DNA of 39,181 nucleotides from CAYRUP01 sp964427485 (GTDB lineage: Bacteria; Pseudomonadota; Gammaproteobacteria; DSM-16500): assembly GCA_964427485.1 (NCBI GenBank), contig CAYRUP010000003.1, forward strand, positions 1-39,181. Reading direction: 5' to 3'. The number at the start of each line of letters is the position of its first letter. Position 1 is the first letter of the stretch. The notes under the pieces were generated by a model. The model was not told the DNA's origin and ran no database searches. It worked only from the letters and a program-made list of their open reading frames with translations. Shown in pieces: positions 16,131 through 25,218 of this stretch. The translations under genes were made by a program, and so were the position numbers.

Positions 16131-16318
16131 GGCATAGGCGTCAAACAAAGCGAAAAAGTTAGTTAGAGCGTCATCCCGCGATGCTTTTCAAGCGGGACCC
16201 AGTGCCTTTTTTGGGCATTAATAGAAAAATATTTTAATAAAAGGCGCTGGATCCCGCTTGAAAAGCGTCGCGGGACGACGTTCTAAACGGTATTTTTGCT
16301 TAGCTTGACGCCTATGCC
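16131..16318. mobile_element. MITE-like element, 188 bp, 14-bp perfect terminal inverted repeats
   Basis: GGCATAGGCGTCAA at 16131-16144 is repeated as the exact reverse complement at 16305-16318. GTTAA flanks the pair (16124-16128 and 16319-16323), with two extra bases TG on the left, suggesting a 5-bp target duplication. Inside, the two halves pair almost end to end (CCCGCGATGCTTTTCAAGCG against its complement), so the element folds as one long imperfect hairpin. It has no coding capacity and sits within a copy of the CCCTCATCCCC repeat, between the convergent histidine kinase and sodC genes. Confidence 0.75.
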
Positions 16319-16344
16319 GTTAACGTTCGATGGGAGTGTTGTTG

Positions 16345-16854
16345 TTATTCAATATTCCCACACACCATTCTTCCAGCGCCACCGCCCAATTTGGCTGGTA
16401 TATCCGAATAATTGTCACCACCTTCATGTAACATTAAAGCATGCTTTTTAACTTCGGAAAGATGCCTTAAACGAGGTGCTAATACAGGTAATGTCGCAGT
16501 GCCATCTGCCGCTACATAAATTGCTGGCAAATCGCCTAAATGACCTTCATCACTGTAAGGTCCCATGTGTTTATCCGTTTTTGCTGGGTCCATGTGGCCG
16601 CCAGCAGCCATGCCTTTGTCTTTGCAATCTGGTTTTTCATGAATGTGAAATCCGTGTAAACCCGGCGATAAGTCAGTTAAATGCGGTGTAAGCAACAAAC
16701 CATATTTGGTTTCTTGGATGGTCACAGTCCCTACCGATTTCCCTACTCCATCTTGAGCGGTCATATGCATTTGAACTGTGATTTCTGCAGCCATGACATT
16801 TGCTGAAAATGCTAAACAGCATCCGGCTAGCATTAACTTCATTGTTTTAAACAT
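16345..16854 (-). CDS. sodC: periplasmic Cu,Zn superoxide dismutase
   Basis: Converts superoxide to oxygen and hydrogen peroxide in the periplasm. The 169-residue product has a signal peptide (to about VMAAE) and the bacterial SodC blocks: GLHGFHIHEKPDC with copper ligands HIH, GGHMDP, HMGPYSDEGHLGDLPAIYV with zinc ligands, and HALMLHEGGDNYSD ending GGGAGRMVCG, including the two disulfide cysteines. The ATG at 16854 is preferred over 16863 because AAGGAG abuts the latter but lies 9 nt before the former. It is 34 bp downstream of pbpC on the same strand. In intracellular bacteria SodC typically counters host oxidative burst. Confidence 0.93.
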   Translation of the reverse strand: MFKTMKLMLAGCCLAFSANVMAAEITVQMHMTAQDGVGKSVGTVTIQETKYGLLLTPHLTDLSPGLHGFHIHEKPDCKDKGMAAGGHMDPAKTDKHMGPYSDEGHLGDLPAIYVAADGTATLPVLAPRLRHLSEVKKHALMLHEGGDNYSDIPAKLGGGAGRMVCGNIE

Positions 16855-16888
16855 CCTAATCATCTCCTTTTGATAAGTTTACAGATCA

Positions 16889-19189
16889 TCAACTATCACC
16901 CTGTACAAGCACATCTCGCGCATCCGATCGACCATGATCATCAACGACACGCACAACAAATTTGCCCGCTTTAGCAAACCAGAGAAAAGGTTGATCACGT
17001 CTTATTTTACCAAGATACATATTATCAATAAACCAGTATAACGTTGTCACATCCGCATCCGCGACTGCCGTTAATGGTATCGAAGATTTATTGACAGCAT
17101 TCGCTCGCACGATATAACTCAATTGCGTCCCCGGTGACGTTATTTGTGGACTCAATCCCACAGCACCCACCATAGAACAAGTGGGATCATAGGGTGGAGG
17201 AGTCAATCGCTCGATACCCGCTTCTTTAAAAATTTTCAATAAATCGGATGACCAAAATTCATAAATTTTAAATTGGGTATTTTGATCAAAATGGCAAGTA
17301 CGTAATCCGGTTTTTTTATCAATGGCAACTTCACGATAAATGGTATCCGTTTTAATTGGCGATTTTCCCGGAATAAACCAACTTAATTCGGTATCTTTGC
17401 AATAACGTGTCGGAAGCATGCCTGATGTTTTGCAAACCGCAACTTTCGTTAAATTCAATTGATTTATATTTTTATCCAGCACGGGAAGTGTGCCTACTTC
17501 ATGATGAATCGCATCAATTAATTCAAAAAATAAAGGTGCTGCAATATTTTTGCCGACAAACGCATGATTGCCGGTATTGTCAAAATTACCAATCCAAACT
17601 GTCAACACATAAGGGCCAAATGTGCCAACCGACCATGCATCACGATAACCCGAAGAAGTGCCTGTTTTCCAGGAGATAGAATACGCTTGATTAGAATCAT
17701 ATTCTTCAGGCCGAGGTGTTTTAGTCAACATGTCTAAGACAAGATAACTTGCCTCTGGACTTAATAAGCGTTGCCCAAGCGGAATTTTTTCTCCCTTCAT
17801 AAAATGTAAGGGATGCCAAACGCCATCATTCACTAACATCGCATATAAGCTAGTAAGCTCTTGCATGGAAATTTCAGCACCGCCTAAGACAAGCGCCAAA
17901 CCATAATAGGATTCTGATTTCAATCCACTCACATGCGCTTCTTGTAACAATTCATATAAATTAGGATGCGGCAGTTGATCCGCTAAATAAATGGCTGGAA
18001 TATTGCGACTCAACACTAATGCATCTTTAGCATGAATGGGACCCATAAAATCATAATCAAAATTTTCTGGATTATAACTACCGAAACTATGCGGTACGTC
18101 TTTCAATACCGTATCGGGGTGAATGAGCCCTTGATCCAGCGCCAATCCATAAATAAAGGGTTTGAGTGTTGAGCCGGGCGAACGTTTTATTTCCGTGCCA
18201 TTGATTTGCCCTGCTATTGATTTATCAAAAAAATGGGCGGAGCCAACCATCCCTTTTATACTCATATCTCGCGTATCAACTAAAAGTAGCGCCGCATTGT
18301 ATACACCCTGGGTTTTTTTACGTGCTAAATAACGCGCCATTACGCGTTCTAAAATAGTTTGCAAATGAATATCCAGTGTCGTTTTTACAGTTCGCTGTGT
18401 TGGAATATCACGTAATACAGTATTCACAAAATGCGGCGCTAAAAAAGGGAGGTTACGAACACTTTGCATTTGTAACGGCAAGTTGATGGTCGACTTTTTA
18501 TTAGCATCATTGGGGTGGAGTGCTAGCCAACGATTAAACAGTTTATTACGAATCTCTTTCAAATTTTTTTGACTGGGAGTTCGACGTGTTGGATTTTGCG
18601 GAATGACAGCCAGTGTCAATGCTTCTGGCAACGTCACTTGTTGCACCGATTTGCCAAAATAAATAATGCTTGCGGCACCAACCCCTTCAATATTATTGCC
18701 ATACGGCGCAAGATTTAAATAGGCTTCCAGAATTTGTTTTTTACTGTAATGCATTTCCAGTTGCAATGCGCGTACGATCTGTTTGAACTTGCCCGTGAGT
18801 GTTTTTGAATTGATACCAAAACGAATTCGTGCAACTTGCATCGTAATGGTTGATGCACCTACCCGTCTAGACTTAACGACATAGGTTTGCCACAGCGCTT
18901 TTATCATTGCAATGGGATTCACCCCGAGGTGCCAATAAAAGTATTGATCCTCCTGCAACAAGGTCGCTTTAATCAGTTCCGGTGATATTTGAGTCAAAGG
19001 AGTAAATAAACGATATTTATCGTCGGTACTTAAGGTCAGTCGTAATAAATGCTGATTATCGTCATAAACCGCACGCGAAAAATGCACGCCCTGCAGCAAA
19101 GGTGGTTTAGGTAAAAAAAATAATGCAGTCCACACGCTGACAAAAAGAAAAACAATCGTTATGCTAGACCACTTAGTATACTGTTGCAT
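16889..19189 (-). CDS. pbpC: penicillin-binding protein 1C
   Basis: A bifunctional peptidoglycan glycosyltransferase/transpeptidase. The 766-residue product has an N-terminal membrane anchor (10-27). The GT51 domain has the catalytic Glu80 in LQEDQYFYWHLGV and TITMQVAR. The transpeptidase domain has SxxK at 340-343 (STLK), SRN at 394-396 and KTG at 508-510. A C-terminal BiPBP_C domain follows (about 680-766). Length fits E. coli PBP1C (about 770). It is divergent from yfhM, 71 bp away, an arrangement shared by many proteobacteria in which pbpC and the alpha-2-macroglobulin gene act together as an envelope-defence and repair pair. Confidence 0.95.
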   Translation of the reverse strand: MQQYTKWSSITIVFLFVSVWTALFFLPKPPLLQGVHFSRAVYDDNQHLLRLTLSTDDKYRLFTPLTQISPELIKATLLQEDQYFYWHLGVNPIAMIKALWQTYVVKSRRVGASTITMQVARIRFGINSKTLTGKFKQIVRALQLEMHYSKKQILEAYLNLAPYGNNIEGVGAASIIYFGKSVQQVTLPEALTLAVIPQNPTRRTPSQKNLKEIRNKLFNRWLALHPNDANKKSTINLPLQMQSVRNLPFLAPHFVNTVLRDIPTQRTVKTTLDIHLQTILERVMARYLARKKTQGVYNAALLLVDTRDMSIKGMVGSAHFFDKSIAGQINGTEIKRSPGSTLKPFIYGLALDQGLIHPDTVLKDVPHSFGSYNPENFDYDFMGPIHAKDALVLSRNIPAIYLADQLPHPNLYELLQEAHVSGLKSESYYGLALVLGGAEISMQELTSLYAMLVNDGVWHPLHFMKGEKIPLGQRLLSPEASYLVLDMLTKTPRPEEYDSNQAYSISWKTGTSSGYRDAWSVGTFGPYVLTVWIGNFDNTGNHAFVGKNIAAPLFFELIDAIHHEVGTLPVLDKNINQLNLTKVAVCKTSGMLPTRYCKDTELSWFIPGKSPIKTDTIYREVAIDKKTGLRTCHFDQNTQFKIYEFWSSDLLKIFKEAGIERLTPPPYDPTCSMVGAVGLSPQITSPGTQLSYIVRANAVNKSSIPLTAVADADVTTLYWFIDNMYLGKIRRDQPFLWFAKAGKFVVRVVDDHGRSDARDVLVQGDS

Positions 19190-19260
19190 AGGTTAATAGC
19201 CATTTTGGCTAACCAACGTACGGAATTACTCACTCTAAGTCAAGTAAAATCGGGCAATTT
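19190..19260. promoter_or_regulatory. shared divergent promoter region of pbpC and yfhM
   Basis: Only 71 bp separate the two start codons. It holds an imperfect inverted repeat (GGTTAATAGCCA / TGGCTAACC, 19191-19214) next to the pbpC start. Clear -35/-10 pairs were not found by eye. Joint control of both genes from this stretch is inferred from the arrangement. Confidence 0.4.
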
Positions 19261-22200
19261 ATGAACAAGACATTTTCAATGCTTATGCTAAACATCAAGT
19301 CTTTCTTTGCTTTTGTATTCGGCCGCTTCTCCTGGAGTTGTCCTCCTTGGTTGACTTACTTAAAACAAAAAGCAGCGCTTAAGCCTCGTTTAGCCGCTGG
19401 AATTTTGGGTGCTTTGATTGTTGTAATGTTAGTTGCTGGCTACACTTACCATTGGTATAAGAAATTGCCCCGCCCCCATTTGGTCACGGCAAGCATTACC
19501 GTGCCCCAAATAACACCCATCGCAAAAGTATTGGTTCCCGATGCCTTAACTCTGGATTTTGGTATCAAGAACGGGGGGTTTACGCCAAGATCCGTTGCAC
19601 CGCTTAAACAAATCGGCAAAGAAGTCACCGATGGTATTACTTTAACACCGGCTATGCCCGGTAAATGGATCTGGCAAAACGACAGCCGTCTTGTTTTCAC
19701 ACCGAAAGAGGATTGGCCAGCTGGGCAAACTTATCATATTGAGTTTGCAAAAAATGTTTTTACTCCCGGAATGAAGATGGAAAGTTTCACTTTTACTTTC
19801 GCCACATTGCCATTCCAGGCTAACATCGAGGAATTCAAATTTTACCAAGATCCTGTCAATCCTACACTCCGACAAGCGATTGCAACGATTAATTTTAACT
19901 TTCCAGTGGATAGCAATAGTTTTGAAAATAACACGACATTGCTGCTTGAAGCATTAAAAAATGCAAAGCTCGACTTAGCTGCAGAGCATTTTAAATTCAC
20001 TGTCACGTATGATGAACACAAACGTACGGCCTATCTTCATTCAGAACCGCTACCCTTGCCAGAAGCACCGCGCTATTTAATTTTAACCCTAGATAAAGGC
20101 ATTAAACCTATTTCTGGGCCCTCTGCAACGCTGGAAACGATTGCAAAAAATGTATTGATTCCCGATGCGGCAAGCTATTTTAAAGTAAGCAGTGCAAACA
20201 CGGCTATTGTACGTAACGACCAAGATCGTCCCGAACAAGTATTAACACTGGAAACGAGCTTAGGCGTGACCGATGCGGAATTAAACAAAGGTTTGCATGT
20301 TTATTTGCTGCCACAAGATTATCCCAAAACATCTGCCGAAGAAGTCAAAAAGAATTATTCATGGCAAAATCCAGGTGAAGTGACAGCCGATATTTTGAAA
20401 TTAGCAACACCTGTCGAGTTACATGCCATTCCTGCTGACCGCGATTATGCAACCTTGCACAGCTATAAATTCGCTGCACCTGCACAACGTTTTATTTATT
20501 TTAAATTAGATAGCGGGATTCACAGTTTTGGTAATTATGTTTTAGCAAATGATTATTCAGCTGTCATCAAAGTACCTGAATATCCCAAAGAAATTGGCTT
20601 CTTACATAAAGGCGCTTTACTCGCATTAAGTGGCGAGAAAAAACTTTCTGTGTTAGTGCGCGGTGTACCGGCTGTCAAATTCCAAATTGCGCGCGTGTTA
20701 CCTGATAACGTCAATCAACTGATTACGCAATCGCAAGGTAATTTTAGTGATCCGCATTTCTTTAATGTCAGTTTTAACCAAGACAATATCAGTGAAATTT
20801 TTTCAGAAGTTCAAACATTTAACACGACTGATCTTGCTAAAGAGCAATATACTGCACTTGATTTTGGTAAATATCTTTCACAAAAAACCAACACGGGTGG
20901 TCCGCAAGGATTATTTTTACTTCAAGCCATTGGCTGGGATACAGAAAAAAATTCCGCGCTCGATATAAAATCCAGTCGTTTGATTTTAGTAACTGATCTG
21001 GGTTTAGTCGTTAAGGATAATAACGATGGCAGCCATGACATTTATGTGCAATCGATTACACAAGGAACACCCATAGCCAATGCCAACATTGTAGTTTTAG
21101 GTAGAAACGGTTTGCCTATCTTAACTCGCACGACAAGCGCGGATGGTCATGCGAATTTACCTACATTAAAAGACTTCATCAATGAACGCGAACCTACCGT
21201 TTATTTGGCGAGTCTGGGTAATGATGTTGCGTTCATGCCCTATAACAATCCCGATCGGCAGCTTAATTTTTCGCGTTTTGACATAGGTGGGATTTATACC
21301 AACCCAGAATTGCAAACCTTAAGTGCTTATGTATTTTCTGATCGCGGCATTTATCGCCCGGGTGACACCGCACACATTGGCATGATTGTGAAACAAGCCT
21401 ATGCTGAATCACAACCCGCGGGCTTACCTCTGGAAGCGACTATCACTGATCCGCGTGGAACAACCGTACAAGATTTAAAGTTTACGTTGGATTCGACGGG
21501 TTATTTGAGTTTCGATTTTCATAGTGATGCGACATCACCGACTGGACAATACACGATTAATTTATACACGGTCAAAGATAATCATGCGAATAATTTACTG
21601 GGTTCAACGACAATTCGGGTAGAAGAATTTCAGCCTGATCGTATGCGAATGACTTCGCATTTTTCTCATGAACAAACGTTGGGTTGGGTTTCACCCACCG
21701 ATTTGACTGCAGAAGTTGGCTTGTGGAATTTATATGGCGCGCCTGCCACTGATCGTAAAATTGCTGCAAAAATCCTATTGGCGCCTCAGCAAGTCAAATT
21801 CAATGAATATCCTAACTATACTTTCGTAGATCCTTTATTTGATCCCAATAAACCCGCGAAAGTATTTAATGACACTTTGCCTGATGGTCGTACCGATGCC
21901 AAAGGCCAGGCACAATTTGATTTGAATTTAGAACGTTTTGCTAAAGCAACTTATCAATTGACTTTTTTCGCAGAAGGCTTTGAATCGGAAGGGGGTCGAA
22001 GTGTCACAACTCAAACAACGGCACTCGTGAGCCCGCTTGCTTATTTTGTGGGATATAAACCCGATGGCGATTTAAGTTATATCAAACAAAATAGTCAGCG
22101 CAGTGTCAACTTCATTGCTGTGAATCCTCAGTTGAAAAAACAAACGCTGACTAATTTAAAAATTCAACTCACCGCATTGCATCCTGTTTCAACGCTGGTA

Positions 22201-25017
22201 AAAAATCCAGACGGCACGTTTAAATATCAGTCTCTGATACAAACTAGCATTATCAATACACAATCCTTTTCTGTGAATGAGCAAGGCACAGATTATTCGT
22301 TGCCTACGCAACAAATTGGTGATTTTGCCGTTACGATACTTGATCAAAATAATACGGAATTAAGCAAATTTAAGTATACTGTCGTTGGCGCCAGTCAATT
22401 GCCGCTGGCTAAAAATGCAGAGTTGAGTATTAAACTCAATAAAGCTCTATTTCAATCTGATGAAGATATTGAATTACAAATTACTGCACCTTACACGGGT
22501 GCGGGTTTAATGACTATCGAACGCGATAAAGTGTATGCGGCACAGTGGTTTAAAACTAACACGACGAGTTCGGTGCAAAAAATTCATATTCCCAAAGATT
22601 TTCAAGGCAATGGGTATGTCAATGTCGCTTTTGTACGCGATTGGGATTCGCCTGAAATTTTTATCAGTCCATTGAGTTATAGCATTGCGCCATTCAGCGT
22701 GAATCATAGCAATCATGCGATTCATATTGATTTAAATACGCCAGAATTAGCACGCCCAGGCGAACCCTTTATCATTAATTACAAAAGTGATAAACCAGGA
22801 AAAATCATTGTATTTGCTGTTGATGAAGGGATATTGCAAGTCGCAGGTTATAAAACACCGGATCCACTTGGATTCTTTTTCCAAAAACGTGCGTTAGAAG
22901 TGGGTACACAACAAACCGTGGATCAAATTCTGCCGAAATTCGTGCAAGAACGCGAGTTATCTGCAGTGGGTGGTGATGGCGGCGAAGAAGCGCTGCGCAG
23001 TCATTTAAATCCATTTAAGCGCAAGACAGATTTGCCTGTGGTTTACTGGTCAGGCATTGTCGACACAGATAGTACGTCGCGACAGTTAATCTATTCGGTA
23101 CCGGATTATTTTAATGGTACGTTACATGTGATGGCCGTTGCGGTCGCAGATAATGCCGTGGGCTCGGCCGATAAAACCGCGCAAATTCGCGGTGATTTTG
23201 TTATTAATCCAAATGTACCGACATTTGTCGCGCCAAATGATGAATTTGAAATTACCGCAAGTATTTTAAATAACGTCAAAAATTCTGGCGCCGATGCCAA
23301 AGTGAATGTGCAACTCAGTGCAACTTCAGGGCTAGAAATAATTGGATCTTCCAATCAAACCCTCTCGATCAGTGAAGGACAAGAAAAAACTGTGAAATAC
23401 AAATTGCGTGCTAAAACCACCTTGAGCGGCGCAGAAGTTAATTTCATTGCTAATATTGGGAGTAAATTCAGTAAAATGAGTGCGACATTGAGTGTACGAC
23501 CCGCTAATGATTATTTCACGACGATCAATAGCGGAAGTGCTGATGCCGCGACTAGAACCTTGTCTCTCGATCGCGTGCTTTATCCCGAATACCGTAATGT
23601 GGAAGCAGCTATTTCCAGCAGTCCATTAATTTTGATTGCGGGATTGCAACGCTATCTCGATAATTTCCCCTATGGCTGCACAGAACAATTGGTTAGCAAA
23701 GCCTTCCCATTAGTTGCAACTGCTAATCAAATCGGGTTTAGCAACAGAGAATTAGCCGCCAATAAAATTCAAGCAACCATTCAAATGTTAGGTCAGCGAC
23801 AAATGTCAAATGGTGGCTTTAGCTACTGGCCCAATGTCGGTGACAATGATAACAATGCATTTGCTTCGGTGTATGCGCTGCACTTTTTAACGGAAGCACG
23901 CGCCCATGGTTACAATGTTCCAAATGAAATTTTGCGCGAAGGATTGGGTTATTTAAAAGATTTAGCTCAGCAAACTCCTTCTGATTTGGAGCAAGCAAGA
24001 ATCCAAGCTTATGCAATTTACATTTTGACACGCAATGAAATTGTAACGACAAATTATTTGACTAATTTGCAACTCTACCTCGATCAGGATTCTACACACG
24101 CGTGGCAGCATGATATTATCAGTGCTTACATTGCTGCTACTTATCAATTAATGAAGAGTTCAACGGATGCAAATCGTTTGATAAGTTATTACAAGCTTGA
24201 TAATCATGAAGCGACGGAGACTGAGGACTTTTACAGTAATGAGATCGCTAATGCAGAATATCTTTATTTGCTCGCATTGCATTTTCCGGAGCGTTTGAAA
24301 CAATCTGAAAAAAATTGGGTGCTGCCACTGGTCTCTGCGATGAATAATGATGAAATTAATACACTCCTTTCAAGTTATACCAGCTTAGCATTAAGTGCTT
24401 ATGCACAAACCGTACAAATGACAAACCAGGGTACATTCTCAGTTAATGAAATATTTGAAAATGGCCAAAGCAAAACGCTAGCAGCGCCTGATAGCAAATT
24501 TGTAAAAGTAAGTGTAGATGCGCTTGCACAGAAAATTAATTTTAATAATCCTCTTAAACAAACTTATTTTTACCAATTAACCCAAACTGGTTTTGATAAA
24601 AATCTACCGACTGATGCATTAAAAAATAATTTAGAAGTAGAGCGTGAATATCGCGATACAGCGGGCAAGGTCATCACAACGACTGCGCTTGGAAATGAAA
24701 TTGAAGTCCATATTCAAGTACGATCCTTAGATAATAATTACTTAAGCAATGTCGCAATAGTTGATCTCTTACCGGGTGGCTTTGAAGTGGTTCGTGATTC
24801 AGTCAAATCGGATAACATGGATTACGTCGATATACGCGAAGACCGGGTGATTTTCTTTGGAAGCGTCACTTCTGACAGCAAAGAAATCGTTTATCGCATT
24901 AAAGCCATTAACCCAGGAAAATTCACTGTGCCACCCATATCTGCATCCGCTATGTATAATCCCAATATAAATGCACATAGTGCTGCAAGCAGTATTACTG
25001 TGACGGATTCCCTGTAA
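19261..25017 (+). CDS. yfhM: bacterial alpha-2-macroglobulin (thioester type)
   Basis: A giant periplasmic protease trap that covalently binds attacking proteases. The 1918-residue product has an N-terminal transmembrane anchor (about 42-63, LGALIVVMLVAGYTYHWYKK) instead of the lipobox seen in E. coli ECAM. Macroglobulin-like MG domains follow, then an A2M block (SDRGIYRPGDTAHIG near 700), and a TED domain with the intact thioester CTEQ at 1473-1476 in FPYGCTEQ. A receptor-binding-like domain ends the chain. The size is above E. coli ECAM (about 1650). No frameshift is seen over 5.8 kb. The thioester distinguishes it from the thioester-less paralogue (yfaS type). It is divergent to pbpC. Confidence 0.93.
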   Translation: MNKTFSMLMLNIKSFFAFVFGRFSWSCPPWLTYLKQKAALKPRLAAGILGALIVVMLVAGYTYHWYKKLPRPHLVTASITVPQITPIAKVLVPDALTLDFGIKNGGFTPRSVAPLKQIGKEVTDGITLTPAMPGKWIWQNDSRLVFTPKEDWPAGQTYHIEFAKNVFTPGMKMESFTFTFATLPFQANIEEFKFYQDPVNPTLRQAIATINFNFPVDSNSFENNTTLLLEALKNAKLDLAAEHFKFTVTYDEHKRTAYLHSEPLPLPEAPRYLILTLDKGIKPISGPSATLETIAKNVLIPDAASYFKVSSANTAIVRNDQDRPEQVLTLETSLGVTDAELNKGLHVYLLPQDYPKTSAEEVKKNYSWQNPGEVTADILKLATPVELHAIPADRDYATLHSYKFAAPAQRFIYFKLDSGIHSFGNYVLANDYSAVIKVPEYPKEIGFLHKGALLALSGEKKLSVLVRGVPAVKFQIARVLPDNVNQLITQSQGNFSDPHFFNVSFNQDNISEIFSEVQTFNTTDLAKEQYTALDFGKYLSQKTNTGGPQGLFLLQAIGWDTEKNSALDIKSSRLILVTDLGLVVKDNNDGSHDIYVQSITQGTPIANANIVVLGRNGLPILTRTTSADGHANLPTLKDFINEREPTVYLASLGNDVAFMPYNNPDRQLNFSRFDIGGIYTNPELQTLSAYVFSDRGIYRPGDTAHIGMIVKQAYAESQPAGLPLEATITDPRGTTVQDLKFTLDSTGYLSFDFHSDATSPTGQYTINLYTVKDNHANNLLGSTTIRVEEFQPDRMRMTSHFSHEQTLGWVSPTDLTAEVGLWNLYGAPATDRKIAAKILLAPQQVKFNEYPNYTFVDPLFDPNKPAKVFNDTLPDGRTDAKGQAQFDLNLERFAKATYQLTFFAEGFESEGGRSVTTQTTALVSPLAYFVGYKPDGDLSYIKQNSQRSVNFIAVNPQLKKQTLTNLKIQLTALHPVSTLVKNPDGTFKYQSLIQTSIINTQSFSVNEQGTDYSLPTQQIGDFAVTILDQNNTELSKFKYTVVGASQLPLAKNAELSIKLNKALFQSDEDIELQITAPYTGAGLMTIERDKVYAAQWFKTNTTSSVQKIHIPKDFQGNGYVNVAFVRDWDSPEIFISPLSYSIAPFSVNHSNHAIHIDLNTPELARPGEPFIINYKSDKPGKIIVFAVDEGILQVAGYKTPDPLGFFFQKRALEVGTQQTVDQILPKFVQERELSAVGGDGGEEALRSHLNPFKRKTDLPVVYWSGIVDTDSTSRQLIYSVPDYFNGTLHVMAVAVADNAVGSADKTAQIRGDFVINPNVPTFVAPNDEFEITASILNNVKNSGADAKVNVQLSATSGLEIIGSSNQTLSISEGQEKTVKYKLRAKTTLSGAEVNFIANIGSKFSKMSATLSVRPANDYFTTINSGSADAATRTLSLDRVLYPEYRNVEAAISSSPLILIAGLQRYLDNFPYGCTEQLVSKAFPLVATANQIGFSNRELAANKIQATIQMLGQRQMSNGGFSYWPNVGDNDNNAFASVYALHFLTEARAHGYNVPNEILREGLGYLKDLAQQTPSDLEQARIQAYAIYILTRNEIVTTNYLTNLQLYLDQDSTHAWQHDIISAYIAATYQLMKSSTDANRLISYYKLDNHEATETEDFYSNEIANAEYLYLLALHFPERLKQSEKNWVLPLVSAMNNDEINTLLSSYTSLALSAYAQTVQMTNQGTFSVNEIFENGQSKTLAAPDSKFVKVSVDALAQKINFNNPLKQTYFYQLTQTGFDKNLPTDALKNNLEVEREYRDTAGKVITTTALGNEIEVHIQVRSLDNNYLSNVAIVDLLPGGFEVVRDSVKSDNMDYVDIREDRVIFFGSVTSDSKEIVYRIKAINPGKFTVPPISASAMYNPNINAHSAASSITVTDSL

Positions 25018-25040
25018 CCTACGTCCCGCAGCTTGTCGGG

Positions 25041-25184
25041 CGTTGTTGCAGATTTGCTGCACCCTCATCCCCAACCCTTCTCCCAGCCAGCTGGGAGAAG
25101 GGAGCTAAATATAAAATGCTCCCTTCTCCCGTTTTACGGGAGAAGGGTGGGGATGAGGGTGTTGAAAATCTGCAATCAACAACG
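25041..25184. repeat. CCCTCATCCCC palindromic repeat, full copy 3 with longer arms
   Basis: The core (25060-25161) matches copies 1 and 2. Outside it CGTTGTTGCAGATTT (from 25041) pairs with AAAATCTGCAATCAACAACG (25165-25184), so the palindrome here reaches about 144 bp with small bulges. It lies between the convergent yfhM and UIM-protein genes and fills most of the 201-bp gap. Confidence 0.8.
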
Positions 25185-25218
25185 CAAGCTTGAAAGCTTA
25201 TGCTCAGGCAAAAACAAT

